Assembly (NCBI GenBank): GCA_037147415.1
Contig: JBAWVF010000003.1
Location: 4,466-68,465, forward strand
Direction of reading: 5' to 3'
Length of the DNA: 64,000 bases
Source: BOG-933 sp037147415
GTDB taxonomy: Bacteria > Pseudomonadota > Alphaproteobacteria > Azospirillales > Azospirillaceae
The notes below the pieces were generated by a model, which searched no databases, had not been told where the DNA came from, and saw only the letters and a list, made by a program, of their open reading frames with translations. Shown in pieces: positions 1 through 7,492 of the stretch (the stretch's first letter is position 1; each line of letters begins with the position of its first letter). Both the position numbers and the translations under genes were made by a program.

Positions 1-74
1 CGCACGTCGCGCCGCCCGAAGATCGCTTTATAAAGGCCGGCTTGATCGGCTGCCGAGAAATCCTGATCACTCAT
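1..74 (-). CDS. bluB: 5,6-dimethylbenzimidazole synthase BluB, N-terminus only
   Basis: Only the first 24 codons are in the window; the gene runs off the left edge. They begin MSDQDFSAADQAGLYKAI and continue to a GRRDVR motif. In BluB, the flavin-dependent enzyme that makes the lower ligand of cobalamin from FMNH2, an FxRRDVR motif of this kind lies near the N-terminus. The start ATG is the complement of 72-74. The family call rests on this short motif alone, so it is moderate; another nitroreductase-fold protein remains possible. Confidence 0.55.
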   Translation of the reverse strand, partial: MSDQDFSAADQAGLYKAIFGRRDV

Positions 75-89
75 AACTGTTTCAATCGA

Positions 90-581
90 CTAACTTTCCT
101 TGGCGGTCAAACGATTTGTCCCGTACTCGGCCAATTCCACCACGACTCCGTCCGGGTCGCGCAGATATACCATGCGCTTGCCGGCGGGAAGAATTTCAAA
201 CGGCACTTGTACCGGCTCGATCCCTTCGGCATAGCCGAGGCTGCGCGCCCGGGCCAATGTCGAATCGATGTCGGCGATCCGGACGGCAAAATGCCGCAAC
301 CCTTCAGTCGGCAGTCGGCTTGTCGCCGGTTCGGGTGTCCCGGCGGGTTCCCGATATTTCAGCAGCTCGATGCGAAAGCCCGGATCGGCTCCGCGCAGAA
401 TGACGCAATGGGCAACCGCTCCCGGCAGCCCGGTCACCGACTCGAACCACGGGCCACGCAGCTCGGAATCCAGAGCGACGGTCATGTCGAACAGCGTGCG
501 GTAAAAATTTGCCGAGGCCGCCATGTCGGCGACCACGATGTTCAGATGATCCAGGCGAGGGGACGGCGGGGAATCCACCAC
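90..581 (-). CDS. VOC (glyoxalase/bleomycin resistance fold) family protein
   Basis: This 163-residue protein opens with PRLDHLNIVVADM, the first beta strand of a vicinal-oxygen-chelate module. It has a second half-module around residue 93 (LRHFAVRIADIDS) and ends with YLRDPDGVVVELAEY, the usual metal-ligand Glu strand. The family contains glyoxalase I, ring-cleavage dioxygenases and epimerases; the substrate cannot be read here. The start is a GTG (there are two GTGs in a row, complement of 576-581), and it lies inside a 14-bp tandem repeat, so the true start could differ by one codon. It is 15 bp upstream of bluB on the same strand and may be co-transcribed with it. Confidence 0.8.
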   Translation of the reverse strand: MVDSPPSPRLDHLNIVVADMAASANFYRTLFDMTVALDSELRGPWFESVTGLPGAVAHCVILRGADPGFRIELLKYREPAGTPEPATSRLPTEGLRHFAVRIADIDSTLARARSLGYAEGIEPVQVPFEILPAGKRMVYLRDPDGVVVELAEYGTNRLTAKES

Positions 582-605
582 TATGTCTCAACCACTATGC
601 TTCAA
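578..605. repeat. 14-bp tandem repeat at the VOC gene start
   Basis: Two 14-bp units, CCACTATGTCTCAA (578-591) and CCACTATGCTTCAA (592-605), are followed by a truncated third copy. They overlap the GTG start of the VOC gene and its upstream region. Confidence 0.75.
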
Positions 606-622
606 CCATGGTCGATAACGGT

Positions 623-1078
623 TCAAACGGAGATGGACACGGACGAAGTCGCCGTGGTGGATGGGGCGTTCGCAGCAATAAAGGACGCCGCGGCAACAGG
701 GGCCGCGCTTTTCGTCGAACGTGCCGACTCCGTCACTGCCGTAGTCTTGCCGGTTTCAGTTGAGGACTGTGAAGTCGAGGCATCGACATACGGGCCGCCG
801 AGCATAGTTTTCTTAAGCAGGCCCTGCTGATACTTTTTGACCACCTCTTCAGAGGGGATTTGATCCTTGACCTCTCCGGTCGAGGGATCTCTGATCAGTT
901 CGATCGGGATGCTGGCGAAGCTGTCGTATTTAAAAACCGGAGTTGCGTAGGGGATCATCACCTTGGAGGCGGCAGCCTGAGCCTGATTCACTGCATTTTC
1001 GGCCGCAACCTGCCTCGACGCCTGAACTGGCGCCTGAAAAGACAGTGGTGTTGTGCCGGTTGTTGCGGTGATCGCCAT
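623..1078 (-). CDS. Hypothetical protein with a FlaG-like segment
   Basis: This 151-residue protein starts at ATG (complement of 1076-1078; MAITATTG). A longer form from 1135 is possible but adds a low-complexity leader. The N- and C-termini are Ala/Ser/Thr-rich and probably disordered. The central stretch around residues 50-85 contains IELIRDPSTGEVKDQIPSEE, which resembles the conserved C-terminal strand of FlaG-type flagellar proteins (DxxTGEVIRQIPxEE). No signal peptide or membrane segment is visible. The FlaG link is a motif-level inference; no flagellar genes are nearby. Confidence 0.6.
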   Translation of the reverse strand: MAITATTGTTPLSFQAPVQASRQVAAENAVNQAQAAASKVMIPYATPVFKYDSFASIPIELIRDPSTGEVKDQIPSEEVVKKYQQGLLKKTMLGGPYVDASTSQSSTETGKTTAVTESARSTKSAAPVAAASFIAANAPSTTATSSVSISV

Positions 1079-1182
1079 GTTGAAGCCCGTCCTCGTCCCC
1101 GTCCCTCCACCAATCCACCGAGAATTTTGAATCAAGTTATATCAAAATGCAACTGCTAATTCCGACAGGACCGCCGGACCGG

Positions 1183-1848
1183 CTAGAAATCCAGATTCCG
1201 GTAATGCGGCGGCGGCGGTACCCCCGGCACGAAATCCAGCAACAGCAGCCGGAAGCTGGGGCGGGACTTGACCCGGGCATACCAGTCTTTGGCCTCCGGA
1301 TGCTGGTCCCACGGCACCAGCCCGCAATAATCGACCGCTGATAATTGCACGCCGGCCGCGACATCGGCGAGGGAGAAATTGTCCCCTCCCAGCCAGCTTC
1401 GCCGCTCGGCCAGCCAGGCGATATAGTCGAGATGATAATGGATGTTGGCCAGCCCGGCCCGGATCGCAAGCCCCGAGGGTTGGCCCGAATTGCTGACCCG
1501 CTTGATCACTTTTTCACCGACCAGATTCTCGGTGACCTCGCGATCGAATTTATGTTCGAACCACTCGAGTAAGCGCCGGACTTCGGCCCGCGCCTGCGGT
1601 CCGTCCGGCAACATCGGTGGCGTGGGGTATACCTCTTCGAGATACTCGCCGATGGCGCTGCCGACGATGACGCCACCATCGGGTTCGGTCAGCACCGGGA
1701 CATCACCCGCCGGGTTAAGGACAAGGAAATCCTCACGGCGGCGCCAGGGCTGCTCGATCACCGGCTCGAACGGGAGCCCTTTCTCGGCCAGCACCACGCG
1801 CACGCGGCGCGACAAAGGTGAAAGAGGATAATGATATAATGTTCGCAT
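1183..1848 (-). CDS. fzlA: Glutathione S-transferase family protein, FzlA-like
   Basis: This 221-residue protein has an N-terminal thioredoxin-fold GST domain (MRTLYHYPLSPLSRRVRVVL, residues 1-80, including the cis-Pro region around DVPVL) and an all-helical C-terminal domain. It ends in PGVPPPPHYRNLDF. That Pro-rich tail finishing in DF matches the conserved C-terminus of FzlA, the alphaproteobacterial GST-like protein that binds FtsZ and is needed for division. The length also fits FzlA. No catalytic Ser or Cys for glutathione chemistry is obvious. A generic GST is the alternative if the tail resemblance is coincidental. Confidence 0.7.
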   Translation of the reverse strand: MRTLYHYPLSPLSRRVRVVLAEKGLPFEPVIEQPWRRREDFLVLNPAGDVPVLTEPDGGVIVGSAIGEYLEEVYPTPPMLPDGPQARAEVRRLLEWFEHKFDREVTENLVGEKVIKRVSNSGQPSGLAIRAGLANIHYHLDYIAWLAERRSWLGGDNFSLADVAAGVQLSAVDYCGLVPWDQHPEAKDWYARVKSRPSFRLLLLDFVPGVPPPPHYRNLDF

Positions 1849-1920
1849 GGTCGCCGACTGTAGCCTAACCGGGGCGCCGATGACAGAGGGAAGGCGACTC
1901 TTTCCCGTTCCTTATCGGCC

Positions 1921-2373
1921 TTACGACCCGGCGGTCTTGCGGTAAAGCACGAAATCCCCGTCGGCGGCGGTCCCGGCCGTCACTTCTTGCCAGCCGTTGC
2001 GCTGATAAAACGCCCGTGCGCCGAGATTGCGGGCGGCACAGCGTAATTGGGCGACCGTACCCAGATGCCCGAGCGCGCAACCGATCAATTCGCGCCCGAT
2101 ACCGCGATTGCGCCAGGGCGCATCGACGAACAGGTGGCGAATCGTGTTGTCGGGCAGAGCCGCCGAGACGAAGCCGACCACACCCTCGGCGGTCACCGCG
2201 ACCCAGACTTCCTCGTCGGCAACGCTGTCGTAATAGTCGCGCAGACGAAACATTTCAGGCGGATGCCAGGGAAAAGCATCGCGCCGGCCGGACAGAAAAA
2301 TATCAGCGCAGCGCGGGCTATCCGCAGCATCGGCCAAGCGTAAAATCAACCCGGTTTGTGCCCGGAGTGGCAT
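1921..2373 (-). CDS. GNAT family N-acetyltransferase
   Basis: Starting at MPLRAQTG (ATG complement of 2371-2373), this 150-residue protein shows the GNAT fold. The central strand GVVGFVSAALPDNTIRHLFV is followed by the acetyl-CoA pyrophosphate-binding motif PWRNRGIGRELIG (R/QxxGxG/A), and near the end is ARAFYQRNGWQEV, the usual motif B. The acceptor substrate is unknown. The start lies two bases after the ferredoxin stop codon, so the two genes are almost certainly one operon. A longer reading from 2457 would overlap the ferredoxin gene and is unlikely. Confidence 0.85.
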   Translation of the reverse strand: MPLRAQTGLILRLADAADSPRCADIFLSGRRDAFPWHPPEMFRLRDYYDSVADEEVWVAVTAEGVVGFVSAALPDNTIRHLFVDAPWRNRGIGRELIGCALGHLGTVAQLRCAARNLGARAFYQRNGWQEVTAGTAADGDFVLYRKTAGS

Positions 2374-2375
2374 GA

Positions 2376-2570
2376 TCAGGCCGCCTTGGCGATGCAATCG
2401 ACCGGACACGCGGCAACACACTGGGGTTCGTCGAATTTGCCTTCGCACTCCGTGCATTTATTCGGGTTGATCACAAAAACGCTGCCCTTTTCGCTGATGG
2501 CCCGATTGGGGCATTCCGGTTCACAGGCGGCACAGGCGGTGCAGCTGTCGGCATCGATTTTGTAGGCCAT
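2376..2570 (-). CDS. 2[4Fe-4S] ferredoxin (FdxN/YfhL-like)
   Basis: This 64-residue ferredoxin has cysteines at 10, 13, 16 and 20 (CTACAACEPEC) and at 39, 42, 51, 55 and 59. The second cluster motif carries the insertion CTECEGKFDEPQC typical of the Allochromatium-type low-potential bacterial ferredoxins. It is a cytoplasmic one-electron carrier. The start is the ATG at complement 2568-2570, giving the standard MAYKID N-terminus; the longer open frame upstream overlaps the next gene. No nif genes are in the window, so a nitrogen-fixation role should not be assumed. The GNAT gene follows immediately. Confidence 0.92.
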   Translation of the reverse strand: MAYKIDADSCTACAACEPECPNRAISEKGSVFVINPNKCTECEGKFDEPQCVAACPVDCIAKAA

Positions 2571-2605
2571 TGAAGAATATCCCTTACAGGTGTGCTCTAT
2601 CGCCC

Positions 2606-4555
2606 CTACAGCGACAGAAAGTAGCGGAGTTGATAGGTGCCGAACCGCGCCAGCAAGCCGACTCGGCGGATCGCGAAGGGGGAGCCGCCCCCGGCCATCG
2701 CGCCATACTTGGTGGTGAGGAACGAGCGATAGCCAAGCGCGCGGGCAAGGGCCGGGTCGCGGTCTTCTTTGAAATCGCGGCCGGGTTTGCCCCACGGGCA
2801 GGCGAAATGGTCGCAGGGACGTCCGGTCACCGCTTCGATTGCGGCCTTGGAGCGTTGCAACTGGTCGCGCGCCTCGTCGTCGTCAAGGGTGATGAATTTG
2901 CGGTGGCCGGCGCTGTGAGACCCTATGGTCATGCCGGCTTCCTGCAAGCTCAGGCACTCTTTGCGAGTGACGAAGCGGACCGGCCGGCGGTCGGGAGCGA
3001 AAAAGGCGCGTTGTGCCGGAGTCTCGGCGTTCGGGTCATCGCCGAGAAAATCCGATATGATGAAATACGCGGCCGGAATCGAGCGCTCGGCTAGAATCGG
3101 CAGGCCATTCGTGAACGTATTGCGAAAGCCGTCGTCGAATGACAAGCAGAGATAGCGGCCGTCGAGCGGCGTCCCCGTCTCCAATAGCCGCACCGCATCG
3201 TCGAGGCCGATGAACTCTCCGTAATTCCGCATTTCATCAAGGTGTCGGGCAAAGCCGGACCGTTCATCGTCAAAGACATGATGATAAAATGGAAATCTCA
3301 GCCAAGTGCCCGCGGTATCGACGTGCCGCCGCTGCGATTTGGCATAAAGCTTGGCTTGTTCGACCAGCAACCGGACCTTCGAGCCGAGCGGCTTGGGCGC
3401 AATATACTCGGGATAACGGCGTGGTTCCGGCTCGGGAACTTCCGGCCCGTAGAGCGCGGCCACCCCCTTGGCATAGGCTTCCCAGCTATAGGTACGGGCG
3501 GCGTCCGCCGCGCTCAATCCGAGTCGCTCACGCAAAGCCCGATCGGCGATCAAGCGGCCGAGCGCCGCTGCCAGTGACTCGGGATCGGCCGCTTCGACCA
3601 CGGAACCGTCGACACCGTCGCGGATGATCGAGCCGGTATGCGGCGTGACCACGGCCGGCAAACCATACGCCATCGCCTCGTAGACCGCCTTGGCCGAGCC
3701 TTCCATCAGGCTGGGCAGCACGAAAATATCGGCGTCGGCAAAGTATGGCGCCATGTCGGCCTGAAAGCCGGCGAAGCGGACGCCGGGCGGGGCGGTCCGC
3801 ACCCACTCGGCGGCTTCGGCAAAGACCCGGCCGCACATGATCAGTTCCGCCTCGGCCGGCGGCAGGGCCAGCGTGCGCCATGCCTCCAACAGAAACGGGA
3901 CGCCCTTGCGCTGGTTGACATTGCCGGCGAACAGCACCCGGACCGGGCCGCTGCGCCCGGCCCGGCGCGGCGGAGCGGCCACCGGATCGGCTCCGAACGG
4001 AATGACCACGGCGCGGGCGCGGGCCGCTTCGGGCAACGAGTCGCGGACGAAGGTTGACGGGCAAACCAGGACATCGGCGATGTCGATACAGGCATCGGCT
4101 GCCGGATCTTCGAGCGAACCCACCGACTCGGGGTCGATCCGCCCCGAGTCGACCAACGGCTGATAGCAGCGCGGGTGGGCCATGTGCAAATCGATCAGCA
4201 CCCGAACTCCGCGCGCTTTCCAATAGGCGGCGGTTCGCGGCAAATGGTCCCAGAGATGGACGACCGACGGGGTTTCCTTCAGCCGGCGGCTTTGCCATTC
4301 GCAGAGTCGATCAAACAACGCCTGTTCGATCTCGCGGGCGGGCAGGCGCGGAAAGAACTTGATGCGCAGGAAGTTCAGTCCGCGCGGCACCAGCGAGCGC
4401 CCGGGCAACGGAAAATGAATCGGCGCATGATCGACCGCCGAGCCCCGGGCGATGACGCGCGGCCGGCAGGTCTCGAAGCGCACGAGTTGCCACGGCCGGA
4501 AGCCGGGAGCTTTACGAGCGCCGAACACGGAGTTGACGATAAACAGGATGGACAT
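2606..4555 (-). CDS. GT4 glycosyltransferase fused to a NodB-type polysaccharide deacetylase
   Basis: This 649-residue protein joins two enzymes. Residues about 1-370 are a GT-B glycosyltransferase of family 4: the acceptor half ends near 190, VRVLFAGNVNQRKG opens the donor half, and the EX7E motif is E285/E293 in MEGSAKAVYEAM. Residues about 410-649 are a carbohydrate esterase 4 (NodB) domain with the metal-binding pair D474-D475 (CLSFDDGF) and H547xxxH551 (GSHSAGH). No signal peptide is seen, so it probably acts in the cytoplasm, transferring a sugar and N-deacetylating the same or a related glycan. It is divergent from the GT operon at 4698 and likely works in the same surface polysaccharide pathway. 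Confidence 0.88.
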   Translation of the reverse strand: MSILFIVNSVFGARKAPGFRPWQLVRFETCRPRVIARGSAVDHAPIHFPLPGRSLVPRGLNFLRIKFFPRLPAREIEQALFDRLCEWQSRRLKETPSVVHLWDHLPRTAAYWKARGVRVLIDLHMAHPRCYQPLVDSGRIDPESVGSLEDPAADACIDIADVLVCPSTFVRDSLPEAARARAVVIPFGADPVAAPPRRAGRSGPVRVLFAGNVNQRKGVPFLLEAWRTLALPPAEAELIMCGRVFAEAAEWVRTAPPGVRFAGFQADMAPYFADADIFVLPSLMEGSAKAVYEAMAYGLPAVVTPHTGSIIRDGVDGSVVEAADPESLAAALGRLIADRALRERLGLSAADAARTYSWEAYAKGVAALYGPEVPEPEPRRYPEYIAPKPLGSKVRLLVEQAKLYAKSQRRHVDTAGTWLRFPFYHHVFDDERSGFARHLDEMRNYGEFIGLDDAVRLLETGTPLDGRYLCLSFDDGFRNTFTNGLPILAERSIPAAYFIISDFLGDDPNAETPAQRAFFAPDRRPVRFVTRKECLSLQEAGMTIGSHSAGHRKFITLDDDEARDQLQRSKAAIEAVTGRPCDHFACPWGKPGRDFKEDRDPALARALGYRSFLTTKYGAMAGGGSPFAIRRVGLLARFGTYQLRYFLSL

Positions 4556-4621
4556 GGGGGAACCGACGATTACGGCATGGCGCGAAGAACGAGCCTATCG
4601 TATGGTTCTATTCTGAACAGC

Positions 4622-4681
4622 ACAAGTTTAACCGATTGTAAGCCTGACCGATGGCACGTCTGTGCGATAACAAGTTTAACC
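4622..4681. repeat. 12-bp direct repeat pair in a divergent intergenic region
   Basis: ACAAGTTTAACC occurs at 4622-4633 and again at 4670-4681, 48 bp apart in the same orientation. The pair lies in the short AT-richer spacer between two divergent glycosyltransferase genes. It could be a pair of regulator sites; nothing identifies the regulator. Confidence 0.5.
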
Positions 4682-4697
4682 TGAACAAGACGAACCG

Positions 4698-5807
4698 ATG
4701 AGCGCTGCCGACATCCTGCTGGTGACCCGTCAGTTCGCGCTGCGCTGGGGCGGCGCCGAGCACTCGATTGCCGAGGTGATCGAGGAGCTGACGGCTGCCC
4801 ATCCCGGCACGCGCTGGGACGTGACCGATGGCGGTTTTGATCCGCCGAAAGGGCTGCGCCCCTTACCGCTGGTCAATCTGGTGCGTGACCGGCAAAAGCT
4901 GCGGGCCGCGGCGGCGAGCGCGCAGGGGCATCGTCTGGTGCTGGCGCAGTCGCTGGTCGCTCCGCCCGTGATCAATGCGCTGCCCGAGCGTCTGCCGGTC
5001 GCCTATTTCCTGCGCGATGTCGCTTATTGGGACCAATGGCCCAACAATGAACGGGGGGCGCGGCGTTTGGCCAAGTCGGTGTATCGGCTGGCGATGGTGC
5101 CGTTTCTGCGCTGGTTCCGGCGGGAGAATACCAGGGCGCTGCATCGCGCCGATCTGCTGGTGGCCAACTCGGCCTTCATGGCTGAACGGATTCACGCGGT
5201 TTGTCAGCGCGACGCACTGGTGGTGTTTCCGCGCACGCCCGTTGCGCCGCAACCGCTGGCGCCCGGTGACGTGGTCGGCATGGCCGGCGACGGTGCCGAC
5301 AAGGGCGGCGGCATTGTCCGGGCCTTGGCTCGAAACTTTCCCGACGTCACGTTTCGCATTCATAGCCGTTCGATTCCGGCCGATACCCCGCCCAATGTCG
5401 TGGCGGCTCCCTGGGAGCGCGATCCCTGCGCGTTGTACCGCGGCTTGCGCTTGATGCTGGTGCCGTCTCAGGTTGCGGAAGCCTATGGCCGGGTTGCGCT
5501 GGAGGCGCAGGGCCATGGCGTGCCGGTGCTGGTCAGCGCGGTCGGCGGCCTGCCCGAGAATGTGCCGGGTTCGCAATGGCGGGTGCGGAATTATCGTTCA
5601 CCCGACGCCTGGATCGATGCGTTCGAGCCGGCTTTCGCCGCGGCAGCGATGGCGCGGGGCACCGTCCACGCCTTTGCCGCTCATCGACGGTACGAGGCGG
5701 ATCGCCAGCATCGCCAACTCATGCAGCATCTGGTCGGTTTGCTTAAGCATGGCCGGAGCAACCCGCCGGTCGCCGAGCCTATCGACGAGGCGTTCGAGGA
5801 TGCGTGA
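4698..5807 (+). CDS. Glycosyltransferase family 4 protein
   Basis: This 369-residue protein begins MSAADILLVTRQFALRWGGA, with the Gly-rich acceptor loop of GT-B enzymes. Its donor half carries the EX7E motif E261/E269 in EAYGRVALEAQGHGVPVLVS. It probably transfers a sugar from an NDP-sugar onto a growing surface glycan at the inner face of the membrane. It is the first gene of a three-gene operon; the next start overlaps its end by 8 bases. Donor and acceptor cannot be inferred. Confidence 0.85.
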   Translation: MSAADILLVTRQFALRWGGAEHSIAEVIEELTAAHPGTRWDVTDGGFDPPKGLRPLPLVNLVRDRQKLRAAAASAQGHRLVLAQSLVAPPVINALPERLPVAYFLRDVAYWDQWPNNERGARRLAKSVYRLAMVPFLRWFRRENTRALHRADLLVANSAFMAERIHAVCQRDALVVFPRTPVAPQPLAPGDVVGMAGDGADKGGGIVRALARNFPDVTFRIHSRSIPADTPPNVVAAPWERDPCALYRGLRLMLVPSQVAEAYGRVALEAQGHGVPVLVSAVGGLPENVPGSQWRVRNYRSPDAWIDAFEPAFAAAAMARGTVHAFAAHRRYEADRQHRQLMQHLVGLLKHGRSNPPVAEPIDEAFEDA

Positions 5808-6909
5808 CTATTGCGGCTATCGCTGTCATCTGGCGTTTAAGCGGGCCGGGATTGCGGCCTTGCGGACCGCCGTGAGGATACGTCTCACCGCGCGCCCGGC
5901 CGCGCCGGTCAAGGTGCCGAGCGGGACCGTGGTGCTGCTCGATCGTTGTCTCGGCATCGGCGATGCGTTGATGATCTCCCCGGCTTTGCGCCTGTTGGAG
6001 CCGCTCGGTCCGGTGACGGTGGTTACCGCGCTGCCGCCGGTGCTGGACTGGACGGGCGAGTGGCGCCGCTGTGCCGATTGGGCCGGGATGGTTGCGGCGG
6101 TCAACGAGTTGGCCGCAGACGGGCGCTTGCTGTTGGTGCCCAAGCTCGGGGTGCGCGGTCTGATTACTTTGTTGCGCTGGCCGGGCGCGGTTCCCGCCGG
6201 TGTGGTGCGACTCGACGAGACGCGCTGGCTCGATGCGGCGGGCGGGCGGAGCGGGACGATTGCCGCCGGGCACTATACCGAAGGCGCGCTGGCCTGCGCC
6301 TGGGCCTTGTTGAACCGGTCCGGCGCCGAGACGCCGCCCCGCTTGCCTCCTTTAGTTGCCGCGCGTTTGCCGACTGAGTTGCCGGACGGGCCGCTGGTCG
6401 CATTGGCGCCCCGGGCTACCTCGCGCATTAGAATCTGGCCCTTGCCCTATTGGCGTGCGCTGGTGCTCCGGTTGGCCGAAGCGCGTCCCGAGCTTCGCTT
6501 CGTGCTGCTCGGCTCGGCCGAAGAGCGGGTATTCGGCGACGAAATCGGAACCGAGCCGCCGATTTACAATCTGATGGGCCGCTTGTCGCTGGCCGAAACC
6601 GCGGCCGTGATCGCGCGCTCGGCCGTGCTGGTCGCCTGCGACAACGGCTTGATGCATATCGGGCTCGGCACCGACACGCCACTGGTTGCAGTGTTCGGCA
6701 GCACGCCCCCGATGGCACGGTTATGCGGCTCGAACTGGCGTTTGGCGTATGATCCGGCCTTGTGCCCGCGTGGATTGGCGCCCTGTTACCCCGATTTGCA
6801 CCGTGATCCGTCCTGCCCGACCGAAATCGAGTGCTTGACCGGCCTGAGTCCCGAGCGGGTGGCCGGGTTGGCGCTCGAATTGCTTGATCAAGGAACTGCG
6901 CAGTCATGA
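5800..6909 (+). CDS. Glycosyltransferase family 9 (heptosyltransferase-like) protein
   Basis: Starting at ATG 5800 (MRDYCGYRCHLAFKR), this 369-residue protein has the GT9 layout: LLDRCLGIGDALMISPALRLL near residues 45-68 matches the N-terminal substrate loop of heptosyltransferases. The C-terminal half has ACDNGLMHIGLGTDTPLVAVFG, the family's donor-binding motif. The start overlaps the GT4 gene by 8 bases, which implies translational coupling. Family members add heptoses or other sugars to the LPS core; the exact sugar is not determinable. A longer open frame upstream (from 5473) lies wholly inside the GT4 gene and is rejected. Confidence 0.85.
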   Translation: MRDYCGYRCHLAFKRAGIAALRTAVRIRLTARPAAPVKVPSGTVVLLDRCLGIGDALMISPALRLLEPLGPVTVVTALPPVLDWTGEWRRCADWAGMVAAVNELAADGRLLLVPKLGVRGLITLLRWPGAVPAGVVRLDETRWLDAAGGRSGTIAAGHYTEGALACAWALLNRSGAETPPRLPPLVAARLPTELPDGPLVALAPRATSRIRIWPLPYWRALVLRLAEARPELRFVLLGSAEERVFGDEIGTEPPIYNLMGRLSLAETAAVIARSAVLVACDNGLMHIGLGTDTPLVAVFGSTPPMARLCGSNWRLAYDPALCPRGLAPCYPDLHRDPSCPTEIECLTGLSPERVAGLALELLDQGTAQS

Positions 6910-7487
6910 GAAAGTTGAAAGCCCTGGCGGTGATCGCGGCGTCGCCGTTGCTGGACCTGATCGGACTGGTGCGCGCCCGGGTCGCCCGGCGAGCTTCGTT
7001 GCGCTATTACGCGGTCTCGGCCGAGTACCCCGGTTATCTGCATCACGGCGAAGCGGCGGCTTTTTGTCGCTATCATGCCAAGCGCTATTGCCTCGGGGCC
7101 GGCATCGATGTCGGCGCCGGGCGCTGGCCCTTTCCCGGCGCGCACGCGGTCGAGGACGGCCCCGAAGAGAACGCCTATCGCCTGAAGGCTACGGATGCCA
7201 GCCAGGACTACGTGTTTTCCTCGCATTGCCTGGAACATCTGGAGCGCTGGTCCGACGCGCTGCTTGAATGGCGCCGCGTGCTCAAGCCCGGCGGGATTTT
7301 GTATCTGTATCTGCCGCACCCGGCGTGCCGGATGTGGAACACCGAGATTCTGCACCACCATGTCTGGCAGCCCGAGCCCGACGCGCTGCCGGCGCACCTC
7401 GAATCGATCGGTTTCGAGATTCTCGAGTCGAGCCTGTTCCCCGACGCCTATCTGTCGTTCTTCGTGGTGGCGCGGCGAAGGGGCTGA
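6906..7487 (+). CDS. SAM-dependent class I methyltransferase domain protein
   Basis: This 193-residue protein overlaps the GT9 gene by four bases (ATGA). It contains LGAGIDVGAGRWPFPGA, a degenerate motif I, and a clear methyltransferase_11 signature, DYVFSSHCLEHLERW, followed by WRRVLKPGGILYLYLPH. The N-terminal 25 residues are hydrophobic (ALAVIAASPLLDLIGLV) and may anchor it to the membrane. Its operon position suggests it methylates a sugar or lipid of the same surface glycan. The fold is short for a full methyltransferase, so the exact activity is uncertain. Confidence 0.8.
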   Translation: MRKLKALAVIAASPLLDLIGLVRARVARRASLRYYAVSAEYPGYLHHGEAAAFCRYHAKRYCLGAGIDVGAGRWPFPGAHAVEDGPEENAYRLKATDASQDYVFSSHCLEHLERWSDALLEWRRVLKPGGILYLYLPHPACRMWNTEILHHHVWQPEPDALPAHLESIGFEILESSLFPDAYLSFFVVARRRG

Positions 7488-7492
7488 TTACC

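Noticed and set aside
4649..4666. Possible sigma-54 promoter, TGGCACGTCTGTGCG, before the GT4 operon
   Set aside because: The GG-to-GC spacing is one base short of the required 10, and the -12 element lacks TTGC.
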